In this document: positions 15,951 through 23,786 of the stretch, in pieces
How positions within the stretch are numbered: the first letter of the stretch is position 1
Layout of the letters: each line of letters opens with the position of its first letter
NCBI GenBank assembly: GCA_017559615.1
Contig: JAFYRB010000106.1
Span: forward strand, 1 to 27,899
DNA: 27,899 nt
Direction of reading: 5' to 3'
Source of the DNA: Alistipes sp.
GTDB taxonomy: Bacteria; Bacteroidota; Bacteroidia; Bacteroidales; Rikenellaceae
The notes under the pieces: generated by a model
Databases searched by the model: none
Told to the model about the DNA's origin: nothing
The model's input: only the letters and a program-made list of their open reading frames with translations
Position numbers and translations under genes: made by a program

Positions 15951-16577
15951 ATGCGAGAAACTAAAGACCAGACAATTATCCGCCTGAAAAGAGAGGTCGC
16001 GGAGCTTAAAGAGGCCGTAAGAGGTCAAAAACGAATGGCTAAGGAGAAAATAAAAGAATCAAAACAGGCTCTCATTCAATCGCAGTCAAAAAGTAAGGCA
16101 GACCTTCGAGGGCAAATCAACAAATACAAATCAGATTACAACAAATTAAAAGAGCAATATGACCGTATACGGGATAAGTTTTACACATTGATGATGAGGA
16201 AGTCGCGTGATAAAAGGGAAGCTCTATTCTCTATGGAATTGGCTGTTGGTTTGGATAGAGAGTGGTATGAACGGATTACAGAAGATAACCGGAAACGTTT
16301 GGAAGCGTATCAGAATGGCGACACATTAGACCCGTACGGCAATTTATACTTCTACGACAATAACTTGATGCTGACTATAAATCCCAAAACAGGTGAACGA
16401 TTAACGCTATCTCAGTTAGCAGAAATCTACATTCTATTGCGTACTCAAAGCGAATACTTGTTGGCTATAAAAGAGGCTGCACAATTAAGACGGTACAATG
16501 ATGGTTATGAATACTTGGAATTTATAAACCAAAAGGGGCAAGAGTTATTCGAGAAATATTACTCTCATTTGTTTTAA
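15951..16577 (+). CDS. Coiled-coil protein of unknown function
   Basis: 208 residues from the ATG at 15951. The frame is open further upstream to 15774, but that part has a non-coding look, and MRETKDQTIIRLKREVAELKEA is a natural start. Residues about 1-95 are a long basic/acidic coiled coil (KESKQALIQSQSKSKADL). The C-terminal half is probably globular, with LGLDREWYERI-like helices, TLDPYGNLYFYDNN and a final helical tail ending EKYYSHLF. There is no signal peptide or membrane segment. It is the only plus-strand gene of the island, convergent with the small recombinase. I do not recognise the family. A structural or DNA-bridging role would be guesswork. Confidence 0.72.
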   Translation: MRETKDQTIIRLKREVAELKEAVRGQKRMAKEKIKESKQALIQSQSKSKADLRGQINKYKSDYNKLKEQYDRIRDKFYTLMMRKSRDKREALFSMELAVGLDREWYERITEDNRKRLEAYQNGDTLDPYGNLYFYDNNLMLTINPKTGERLTLSQLAEIYILLRTQSEYLLAIKEAAQLRRYNDGYEYLEFINQKGQELFEKYYSHLF

Positions 16578-16759
16578 TCCTCGTAATCTTATCGTATTCA
16601 ATGCTTTATACAGATTAATAATCTTAAATATAAAAATAGCGATAGATTATACCAATATATATTATATATATAATCACGCTCAAAAGGGCAATTTTCTAAA
16701 ATCAAAATCTTTAACACCTGTAACTCAATATAAATCAATGCACTATATGTATTAATAAA

Positions 16760-17401
16760 TTAATTATTGGTTATTACGGCCTTAATCTTACGAATCGTAT
16801 TAATACTTGTACCCGTAATAGCCGAGATATTTGCCAGAGAGAGTCCCTTGCGAATCAGAGATATTTCTCTCTGGTATTGTTTTCGATATTCGTCATCGGA
16901 CTTACGATAGGTGTCAGGGCGTCCCATTTTTATACCTTCACGACGGCACTTTTCGATATACTGCTTGCGACCACTCTCCATTCGCTCTTTAATGGTTAGG
17001 CGTTCCATCGCTGCGACCTCTAATAGGATTGTACAAATCAGCGATGCGACTGGATTGGCTCTACCGTCACTATCCAAAGTCTCCAAGTTGTAGTTCTTCA
17101 CATATAGACTTACTTTGTTTTCGGTTAGGATTTGAATGACTTTGAGAGCCTCCAAGGTATTTCGACCTATACGACTAATCTCCAAACAAACTACCCTTCG
17201 AATTTGGTTGTTCTTTACAAATTCAATCAATTCACAAATCTCCTCTCGTTCCTCGTTCTTTTTTGCTCCGCTGATTTTGTTGGTGAATACCTTTACGACT
17301 ACCCAATCCATCTGCTGACAATGTGCTGTAAGTTCATTTATCTGCCTTTGGTACTCCTGTTTTTCGGTACTCACTCTGGCTAAGATTACAACCTTTTCCA
17401 T
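16760..17401 (-). CDS. Small serine recombinase (resolvase/invertase type)
   Basis: A 213-residue protein with the resolvase catalytic domain: nucleophile Ser11 in LARVSTEKQ, the conserved arginines in LEISRIGRNTLEAL, and AAMERLTIKERMESG leading into the long helix. It ends with a helix-turn-helix (GLSLANISAITGTSINTIRKIK) and is close to the usual 180-210 residues. Such enzymes resolve or invert DNA at short dyad sites and are typical of mobile elements and phase-variable loci. It follows the large recombinase in the same direction, beyond that gene's terminator. The 182-bp gap to the coiled-coil gene (16578-16759) is very A/T-rich (alternating TA near 16655-16672), with no gene. Confidence 0.9.
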   Translation of the reverse strand: MEKVVILARVSTEKQEYQRQINELTAHCQQMDWVVVKVFTNKISGAKKNEEREEICELIEFVKNNQIRRVVCLEISRIGRNTLEALKVIQILTENKVSLYVKNYNLETLDSDGRANPVASLICTILLEVAAMERLTIKERMESGRKQYIEKCRREGIKMGRPDTYRKSDDEYRKQYQREISLIRKGLSLANISAITGTSINTIRKIKAVITNN

Positions 17402-17483
17402 ATATGTAAATTAAAACTATTAGACTATGGATATATATAACAAACTGTGGCGATTACTTTAATATAAAACCTTAAACTAATAT

Positions 17484-17511
17484 AAAAACCACGCTCAATC
17501 GGGCGTGGTTT
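17484..17511 (-). terminator. Terminator after the large serine recombinase
   Basis: A 9-bp perfect stem, AAACCACGC (17486-17494) with GCGTGGTTT (17503-17511). On the minus strand it is followed by T's, 10 bp past the recombinase stop, so the small recombinase probably has its own promoter. Confidence 0.85.
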
Positions 17512-17521
17512 CAATGTTAAA

Positions 17522-19021
17522 TTAATATGGTTTGACTTTGATATGTTTTGATCGCAACTTTATGTGTGGTGCTTCTTTTCTTGTGGCCTCACCAATCAGC
17601 ATCCAAGTGTGCTTCCAACAATCAACTTCGTAGATATGTACTTTGTCATTAATTCTATTATATATCTTAATTACCGATTTTGATACACTTGGTTTTTCAA
17701 CAGTGATAATATCAACAACTTTACGAACTATATCCACTTTCTCACTGAGCGACATTGTTGTTTCGTTTATCTCTTCAGCATACATTGCTTCTTGGATTTG
17801 ATATTGTTTTGTCAATAAATAGTTTATCAATTCGCAGTGTCGCTTTTCTTTCATCTGTAAATCTTCTTGTAATTGTTGATTTAACTCGTCAGCCTTTTTC
17901 TCACTTATACGCCCCATAATCAAACGCTCCTCAACTTTATCTATTCTTGCTTGGATATTATTCAGTTCTTGATCTATAGTGCTCAACTTTTTGCGTGTGG
18001 TAGTTATTTCTTTGTCTATCTGTTTTTGTAATAGATCCCTATTCATTATATATTGAGAATACATCATTTTTGAAAATTCCCAAACAATAGGGTCTATATT
18101 TACTCTACGAATAGCCACTCCCGAACAATGCTTGCTGAAATAAGAGTCCAAAGAACTATTACCGCTCAATATACATCCTGTATGGGCATCACATATTAAA
18201 CCCTTAAGCAAGAACTGCTCTTTATGGTTTAGTTTGTGAATGGTTTTATTGTTCGCAAGGGCCTTTTGTGCATCTTCAAAGACTTTTGGCGTGATTATTT
18301 GTGGACAAGGCCCTTCACCAATGTATAGTCTGCGCTTTAAGTAGTTAGAAATTCTTAATATAAGCGTCTTTAATGAGGTTTCAGGGAAGTATCCCTCCTC
18401 TTTGAGATTTGTGGCTATATCTCTGATTGTTAAGCCTCCATAAGCGTACTCTTTGAAAATTCTACGAATGATCTCGGCCTGCTCTTTGTGAACTATATAT
18501 TTTTTATCTTTATCTGTGATATACCCAAATGCGGGGCGTCCGCCCGCCGATTTTCCTAATGACAAGTTTCGTTTTCGCCCCCTAATCATTCTCTCTTGTT
18601 TTAACATCATTTCAGATTCTGATAACGAGGAGAATAATGAAAACATCAACGACCCTGTTTGCGACATCTTGCCATCATTATCCAATAATCGGAAATAAGG
18701 TTTTAAGCATATCAGTTGTATATTTCGTTCTACCAAGTAATCGCGAATACTGAACAGCACCAATTGCCTTCGGCTTAATCGAGATAATTCGTATATATAC
18801 ACACACTTTATATTCGGATCTTCATTTATCTCGCATTTCATTCGATTCAAACCTCTTCGTTCCTCTTCAGAAAGTTTTATAGCCGACTCTTTGTCTTCGA
18901 TTATGATAATGTTATCATCACTAAAACCGTCCTTGTGTACCTCGCGAAGTACCTCATCTGTTTGCTGGGTCAAGTCCTGCTGCTGTGTACTAACTCTACT
19001 TAAAATAATAGCTCTGTCCAT
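17522..19021 (-). CDS. Large serine recombinase (integrase type)
   Basis: A 499-residue protein. It has the catalytic domain with Ser11 (LSRVSTQQQ), YELSRLSRRQL and SESEMMLKQERMIRGR; the recombinase domain (GGRPAFGYI ... AEIIRRIFKEYAYGGLTIRDIA); a degenerate zinc-ribbon (CDAHTGC ... HCSG, short of the usual four cysteines); and a coiled coil at about 335-400. This is the architecture of integrases that insert phages and integrative elements at specific att sites without tRNA homology. It starts with nearly the same nine residues as the small recombinase (ILxRVSTxxQ), as the family does. It is the right-most gene of the island, and a dyad-rich 173-bp gap separates it from the polysaccharide genes. 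Confidence 0.9.
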   Translation of the reverse strand: MDRAIILSRVSTQQQDLTQQTDEVLREVHKDGFSDDNIIIIEDKESAIKLSEEERRGLNRMKCEINEDPNIKCVYIYELSRLSRRQLVLFSIRDYLVERNIQLICLKPYFRLLDNDGKMSQTGSLMFSLFSSLSESEMMLKQERMIRGRKRNLSLGKSAGGRPAFGYITDKDKKYIVHKEQAEIIRRIFKEYAYGGLTIRDIATNLKEEGYFPETSLKTLILRISNYLKRRLYIGEGPCPQIITPKVFEDAQKALANNKTIHKLNHKEQFLLKGLICDAHTGCILSGNSSLDSYFSKHCSGVAIRRVNIDPIVWEFSKMMYSQYIMNRDLLQKQIDKEITTTRKKLSTIDQELNNIQARIDKVEERLIMGRISEKKADELNQQLQEDLQMKEKRHCELINYLLTKQYQIQEAMYAEEINETTMSLSEKVDIVRKVVDIITVEKPSVSKSVIKIYNRINDKVHIYEVDCWKHTWMLIGEATRKEAPHIKLRSKHIKVKPY

Positions 19022-19041
19022 TAACGTATATATATGTTTAC

Positions 19042-19079
19042 CAGATTATTGCAATGCGAATTAATAATTCTGAAATCTG
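19042..19079. promoter_or_regulatory. Nested dyad upstream of the large recombinase (candidate att site or operator)
   Basis: CAGATT (19042-19047) and AATCTG (19074-19079) flank the perfect 13-bp palindrome GAATTAATAATTC (19058-19070), 20-58 bp upstream of the recombinase start codon. Serine-integrase att sites are imperfect dyads of about 40-50 bp, often next to the integrase gene, so the size and place fit; a transcriptional operator is the alternative. Confidence 0.4.
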
Positions 19080-19097
19080 TGTATAAAATACCAAAAG

Positions 19098-19125
19098 AAG
19101 GGGTATTCTTTAGTGAATACCCCTT
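19098..19125 (-). terminator. Hairpin in the gap between the recombinase and the polysaccharide operon
   Basis: An 11-bp perfect stem, AAGGGGTATTC (19098-19108) with GAATACCCCTT (19115-19125). The minus-strand side continues with TTTT, so it can back up the terminator at 19162 for the polysaccharide operon. Confidence 0.6.
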
Positions 19126-19161
19126 GAACAGTTATTATTCTTATGATATAGTTTTATAAAG

Positions 19162-19190
19162 AAAACCGTTGATTACTCAACGGTTTTTTT
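19162..19190. terminator. Terminator at the end of the polysaccharide operon
   Basis: An 11-bp stem, AAAACCGTTGA (19162-19172) with TCAACGGTTTT (19177-19187) and loop TTAC. A seven-T run follows on the plus strand and a T-rich stretch on the minus strand, right after the glycosyltransferase stop at 19195. Confidence 0.85.
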
Positions 19191-19194
19191 CGTT

Positions 19195-20247
19195 TTATAC
19201 CTTTACTATCGTTCGGTAGATATCCTCATACCCAGCAACCATACGCTCGACGGTAAGCTCCTCAAGAAATATAGTACGGGAACGCTCACTAAACTTTCGA
19301 TAGAGCGCCTCATCCTCCAAGATTTGTGCGATGCGCTCGGCAAAGAGCGAAGCCTCGTTCTGCACCACGAAGCCATTCTCATCATCGCGCACTATCTCCG
19401 ACACGCCACCCACATCCGAGGCTACGACAGGGCGACCAAAGCACATCGCCTCGAGAATAACCATTGGCAACCCCTCATAATCCGAAGCAAGCATAAAGAT
19501 ATCCGCCAGCGAGCAGTAGGCTCCCGCATTGGGGATGTTGCCCACAAAGTGGCAATTCGCGGGAAGCGGACCATACTCCGTAACCTCCGCCACATTACCT
19601 ATCCACACAAAGCCATAATGCGGTAGTCGCCGTGCTACCTCGATAAAGATATCGGGGCGCTTCGGTGGTGAGACACGCGCGATGGAGAGCACCACACGGC
19701 GATACTTCATAAGCGCGGGGATATGTACCAAGTGGCTTATATCCGGCTCGGCAATACCATTATATATGGTCGACACGTTATGCGTAACACCCTCATTCAC
19801 AAGGTTTCGATGGTCATAGTCACTCACCGCCACGATAGCATTACATCTATATTGAAGCGCTCTCTCAACCGCGAGGAACTTTCGATGTGCCACCCTGATA
19901 GAATCGAAGCCGTGGACCGTATAGACAATCTTTCGCCGCGGGAAGAGCAACCTTCCAAGTGTCGCAGCCTTCGAGGAGTGTAGGTGTATGACATCGGGGC
20001 GGTGCTTGCGATAGATACGCCGCAGCGCGACCATAGCCAGAAGGTCGTGCTTTAGGGATATGCTACGTTGCAGATGGGGGCAATGTTCGCGCACCACTCT
20101 ATCATCGACCATATCCCACATCTTTCCATCCCCCTCGCCAGCCACCAACACCACGTGATGACGGCGCGAAAGGGAGTTCGCAAGTTGCACAACAACACTC
20201 TGCGCTCCACCAAGTTCCGAGCGCGTGATAACAAGCATTATTCTCAT
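19195..20247 (-). CDS. GT4-type glycosyltransferase
   Basis: 350 residues from the ATG at 20247 (MRIMLVITRSELGGAQ). The frame runs 40 codons further upstream into epsG, but those residues do not look like a glycosyltransferase start. The N-terminal Rossmann domain has the GGAQ donor-loop motif, and the C-terminal domain has VLSIARVSPPKRPD and EGLPMVILEAMCFGRPVVAS with the paired catalytic/nucleotide-binding glutamates. Such retaining enzymes move a sugar from a nucleotide donor onto a lipid-linked polysaccharide precursor at the inner face of the membrane. It is the last gene of the polysaccharide operon, 10 bp after epsG. Donor and acceptor cannot be deduced. Confidence 0.9.
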   Translation of the reverse strand: MRIMLVITRSELGGAQSVVVQLANSLSRRHHVVLVAGEGDGKMWDMVDDRVVREHCPHLQRSISLKHDLLAMVALRRIYRKHRPDVIHLHSSKAATLGRLLFPRRKIVYTVHGFDSIRVAHRKFLAVERALQYRCNAIVAVSDYDHRNLVNEGVTHNVSTIYNGIAEPDISHLVHIPALMKYRRVVLSIARVSPPKRPDIFIEVARRLPHYGFVWIGNVAEVTEYGPLPANCHFVGNIPNAGAYCSLADIFMLASDYEGLPMVILEAMCFGRPVVASDVGGVSEIVRDDENGFVVQNEASLFAERIAQILEDEALYRKFSERSRTIFLEELTVERMVAGYEDIYRTIVKV

Positions 20248-20257
20248 ATTCAGATAG

Positions 20258-21430
20258 TTATAACAAAAGAAATGGCAAGGGTAAATATAGTATTCCCATA
20301 TCAACATTGCAGTAGCAGTTATATAGCGACCAAGCGATATGGAGGATATAGACCAAGGGCAGCGCAATGATAAAACGTCGCAACGTCGATTGGGGGTTTA
20401 GCTGATAAAGATTTAAAAGATAGAGGTATAGCAACACCATAGCCACATAGACAAAACGCTGCCCCACAACCGAAAAGGATATCATCAGGAAACTCACTGC
20501 GACAAAGAAGAGAAGCGCGTGGTAGATACGCCACTCATAGTCGGAGTGTTGCAACGTGCGACGATTGCGGCGCACGAAGATAAGAAGCAGCGCGATAAAC
20601 ACCGCACCGAGCTGGTTATTAAGGCGCACAAGGCGCGTGGTGAGCGACCTATTGAAGTGGGCATCGGTATCCTCCGCACCATAATTCTCAACACGATAGG
20701 CAATAGCCTCGTTATCCACCATCCCAACAACGAGATTCATAGCACCCGAATAGGAGGATGTATCAAGAAAGAGAGAGGCTACGCACGCCATAACTGCCAC
20801 GTAGTGCAACACACCATTGGGAATGTGTAAGAGCCAGACAACAAGCGTAAGCACAACTAATACCACGTAGGAGAAGTGTATCAACGGAGTGATTATCAAC
20901 CCAATAAGCCACCACCTATTACCATCTACAACCACCCGAATCATCGAGTAGAGAAACAGCGGGAAGGCCACGAAATTACGGATACCTCCCATAAGCGGAA
21001 TGTTCGACTCGAGGAGCATAAAGAGCAGCAATATGATAATAGGCAAGGTATAGCGCATCCTGCGGTCTTGAGAAAATCGCCGCATAACAAGCATATAGAA
21101 GTAGCCTCCAATTGCACCAACGAGCATCATCATAACGTGCGGGCTATCGGTAAATTTCCGCACTACAGAGAACAGCACCCCCTCAAAGATATCCTTCGTG
21201 TCGCCATCGCGGAAGGCATCCACAACATCCCCCACGCTGCGACTCTGGCTATAACTTCGAAAGGCGAGGTACTTGCGATGGCTATCAGCACGCGCATCCT
21301 CGAACGTATGACAGTAGCCAAAGAGGGCAAAGAAGAGGACAAATACCACCTGACTGCTACGGCGTTGCAGGTCGAAGCAGGAGTATAGAAAGGTGAGAAA
21401 TGGCGATAATATAAAGAGTATCAGGCGCAT
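20258..21430 (-). CDS. EpsG-family polysaccharide polymerase-like membrane protein
   Basis: A 390-residue protein with about ten hydrophobic segments. It has the EpsG features: the periplasmic loop with DSHRKYLAFRSYSQ, a central GGIRNFVAFPLFLYSM, then PLIHFSYVV, where Arg and His are typical of Wzy-like polymerases. The family is thought to link repeat units of exopolysaccharide or capsule at the outer face of the inner membrane. Its place beside a Wzx-type flippase supports a Wzx/Wzy-dependent pathway. It starts 9 bp after the licD stop. Confidence 0.87.
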   Translation of the reverse strand: MRLILFILSPFLTFLYSCFDLQRRSSQVVFVLFFALFGYCHTFEDARADSHRKYLAFRSYSQSRSVGDVVDAFRDGDTKDIFEGVLFSVVRKFTDSPHVMMMLVGAIGGYFYMLVMRRFSQDRRMRYTLPIIILLLFMLLESNIPLMGGIRNFVAFPLFLYSMIRVVVDGNRWWLIGLIITPLIHFSYVVLVVLTLVVWLLHIPNGVLHYVAVMACVASLFLDTSSYSGAMNLVVGMVDNEAIAYRVENYGAEDTDAHFNRSLTTRLVRLNNQLGAVFIALLLIFVRRNRRTLQHSDYEWRIYHALLFFVAVSFLMISFSVVGQRFVYVAMVLLYLYLLNLYQLNPQSTLRRFIIALPLVYILHIAWSLYNCYCNVDMGILYLPLPFLLL

Positions 21431-21439
21431 AGGCTCGCA

Positions 21440-22234
21440 TTACAGAAACCTACACTCCGACACGTGAACACGCAAGTTATCCAACGGTGGCAAGGCGTTA
21501 TAGTCGCCAAACATACGCCTCAAATAGGCATCCGTATCCCTTGGTGCGGGAAACTCATACCCCTCGAAGGTGATGCTACCGAGAGGAAAAATCTCCTCGA
21601 TTTTACGGCTTCGCCAGCGAGGGCCACAGCCATACGTATGATTCAAACTCTTGAATGGCAACAGATTAAAGAGTGGTTTTAATAGCGAGATAGAGCCATA
21701 GTAAAGTCCTTTACACATCAGCGCCAGACGCAACCTAAACTTCGTATCGCTACGATTAGCAAGCCTCAACAACGGATGCAGAAGCAGCCCATAACCCACA
21801 TAGGCAAAGCGCGGCGAAGGCTCCAAGCAGAAAACATCGACAAATATCCCCTTATGCTGGTAGTGGCGGTTAGCGCCAAACTCATCCAGCTCCGAGTGGC
21901 AATCACGTACTTTGGCGAAGGGAAGCATAAAAAACCTATCGTTATTACGCGTCTGCAAAAGATAGTCATCGCCACCCGAAAATAGCTCGACAAACCTATC
22001 GAAGTCCTCGCGTAGCATCTCCACATCGAGGTCATCATCCCAGGGTATAAAACCTCCGTGACGCGCCGCACCGAGGAGCGTTCCCGAACTTAACCAATAG
22101 CGAATGTTATGCTGCTTGCATAGAGCATCGACATAACGCAAAATCTCAACCATACGCATCTGCTGCCTACGGAGCATCGAGCCTTCGGGGTTAAAGCGCT
22201 CCCGAAGACTCTGCTGCAACTGTGCCTCTATCAT
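21440..22234 (-). CDS. LicD-family phosphotransferase
   Basis: 264 residues from the ATG at 22234, giving MIEAQLQQSLRERF; the longer frame to 22330 runs deeper into the flippase gene. LicD hallmarks are YWLSSGTLLGAARHGGF followed by IPWDDDLDVEM (about 46-73), the metal-binding nucleotidyltransferase-like core, and later FVDVF. LicD proteins transfer phosphocholine, or related phospho-groups, onto surface glycans, altering immune recognition; the donor here is unknown. It overlaps the flippase end by 44 bp, so translation is likely coupled. Confidence 0.9.
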   Translation of the reverse strand: MIEAQLQQSLRERFNPEGSMLRRQQMRMVEILRYVDALCKQHNIRYWLSSGTLLGAARHGGFIPWDDDLDVEMLREDFDRFVELFSGGDDYLLQTRNNDRFFMLPFAKVRDCHSELDEFGANRHYQHKGIFVDVFCLEPSPRFAYVGYGLLLHPLLRLANRSDTKFRLRLALMCKGLYYGSISLLKPLFNLLPFKSLNHTYGCGPRWRSRKIEEIFPLGSITFEGYEFPAPRDTDAYLRRMFGDYNALPPLDNLRVHVSECRFL

Positions 22235-23672
22235 CCTTCTTTCTCTTTTGATATGATACAATAAAACGCCAAGTATCGTCAAGCGCACGCAACCCGCACA
22301 CCCACGATAAGGCGACATAGAGCAGTGCAAAAACCATACAACAGAGCAGCCAATGTAGGGAAACGAGGATATTTAGGCTATATACCGCAATAGCTACAAT
22401 GGCAGACAGTAGGAGCGTTGGTGCGACATCACGGAGTTGACGCACGAGGCGATAACCCACATATCGCTGCACAAGAAGAGCATTCGTAAGGTAGATATTC
22501 AGATTACTAATGACCATCGCCCACAACACCGCACGCATACTTATCATCGCACCGCCGAGGAGCAGAACTATCAACATACCCCACTTATAACACCCCCAAA
22601 GGAAGAGCTCTCGGCTACGTCCCACCGCCGCAACGGCGTAGTAGTTGAAGTTATAGAGTGCCGAGAAAAGACCGCCAATACAGAGAATCTGAAAGTACGG
22701 CACCGCCTCAACCCACTGATTACCATATAGAAACAGAAATAGTGGCTCGGCAACAATCATTAAAAGCGTCATAAGTGGAAAGATAAGAAAGGCTACCATA
22801 CGCAGATTCGCGGCAAGCATACGCCTTAATGCCGAGTGGTCGTCCTGAAGCGAGGAGTAGACCGGAAATAGCACCTGACATAGTAGCGCGGGAAGCGTAA
22901 GACTCGCCACCTCATCCATCTTCTTAGCCTGAGCATAGAGGCCCGTCTCCGCAGCCGAGAACCTACGTCCGATGACCACGCCCTGAATATGGGTACAGAT
23001 ATCCTGCATCATACTTGCCACAAGCAGATAGCCTCCATACGCGAACAACACCCTAAAGCTCGAAAACGAGAACTCCATCGTTGGACGCCACCGCGACATC
23101 AGCCAAAACAGCAACGCCGAGAGTAGACCAATAGACAGATGCATACCCACCAAGCTCCACACCCCATAGCCACGCGATGCCATATATGCCGCAACCGCAG
23201 CAGCAATGCCATAGGAGAGGATATCAACGATGGCTATCGTTTTAAAATCCAGCGCCTTACGGAGTATGGTACGCTGAACGATTGAAAGTGAATTGATGAT
23301 AATCACCACGCCAAGAACACGTAGAAGGCCCTTGAGTGCTGGGATAGCGAAGAACCCCGCAACGGCCGAGGCAGCGAGGTAGATAACGCCATAGAGCGCC
23401 ACCGAAAAGAGGATATTCCAATAGAAGATTGTGGAGTAGTCGCGTGCCGAGGCATCGCGCTTTTGGATAAGCGCTGCGGCGAAACCTCCGTCGATAAGTG
23501 TCTGCGATACCGCCACAAATATCAATATCATACCCACAAGGCCGAAGTCATCGGGGCTAAGCATTCGGGCAAGAACGAGGTTGATGATAAATTGCAGAAG
23601 CACAACCCCACACCTATCAACCGCGCTCCAAATCACACCGCGCGAGACACTATTCATTTGAGGAGAACTCAT
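22191..23672 (-). CDS. Wzx-type polysaccharide flippase (MOP superfamily)
   Basis: A 493-residue protein with 12-14 membrane segments. Its N-terminus (GVIWSAVDRCGVVLLQFI ... ARMLSPDDFGLVGM ... DGGFAAALIQK) is typical of the Polysacc_synt_3/MOP branch of lipopolysaccharide flippases. It moves lipid-linked repeat units across the inner membrane. ATGs at 23672 and 23657 are both possible; the first is kept. The 114-bp gap to ugd (23673-23786) has small dyads, including the palindrome TACATATATGTA at 23735-23746, and no clear promoter, so it probably stays on the ugd transcript. Confidence 0.92.
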   Translation of the reverse strand: MSSPQMNSVSRGVIWSAVDRCGVVLLQFIINLVLARMLSPDDFGLVGMILIFVAVSQTLIDGGFAAALIQKRDASARDYSTIFYWNILFSVALYGVIYLAASAVAGFFAIPALKGLLRVLGVVIIINSLSIVQRTILRKALDFKTIAIVDILSYGIAAAVAAYMASRGYGVWSLVGMHLSIGLLSALLFWLMSRWRPTMEFSFSSFRVLFAYGGYLLVASMMQDICTHIQGVVIGRRFSAAETGLYAQAKKMDEVASLTLPALLCQVLFPVYSSLQDDHSALRRMLAANLRMVAFLIFPLMTLLMIVAEPLFLFLYGNQWVEAVPYFQILCIGGLFSALYNFNYYAVAAVGRSRELFLWGCYKWGMLIVLLLGGAMISMRAVLWAMVISNLNIYLTNALLVQRYVGYRLVRQLRDVAPTLLLSAIVAIAVYSLNILVSLHWLLCCMVFALLYVALSWVCGLRALDDTWRFIVSYQKRKKDDRGTVAAESSGAL

Positions 23673-23786
23673 CGTTGTAACAATCTCTGTTCGAGAAGGA
23701 CAAATTCTCCAAAAATCGGACCGTAGCGCGAGGCTACATATATGTAATAGGAGTTTTAGCTCGATGTTGAGCCATTTAGCACACCG

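Larger units (their letters stand above)
8584..19190. mobile_element. Putative accessory/mobile island next to tRNA-Glu
   Basis: Between the tRNA and the polysaccharide genes lies about 10.6 kb of island-type content: two serine recombinases, a DUF6884/GIY-YIG/Cse60 cassette, a KAP NTPase operon and several orphan proteins. Much of it looks AT-richer by eye than either flank. No conjugation or replication genes are visible, so this would be a small integrated unit or a decayed remnant. I found no copy of the tRNA 3' end at the right-hand side, so exact ends are unknown and the coordinates are nominal. Confidence 0.35.

Noticed and set aside
16655..16692. Alternating TA tract and a CGCTC-AAAA-GGGC hairpin after the coiled-coil gene
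   Set aside because: The stem is only about 4 bp with a wobble and poor T-run; too weak to call a terminator or an origin.
8584..19190. A complete conjugative element or prophage
   Set aside because: No relaxase, coupling protein, secretion, replication, capsid or portal genes are visible.
20248..20367. Upstream extension of the GT4 glycosyltransferase frame
   Set aside because: It lies inside the epsG coding end, and the family start MRIMLVITRSELGGAQ is at 20247.
23723..23772. Small dyads between ugd and the flippase gene
   Set aside because: Stems of 4-6 bp without a T-run; not enough for a terminator, an invertible promoter or an antitermination site.
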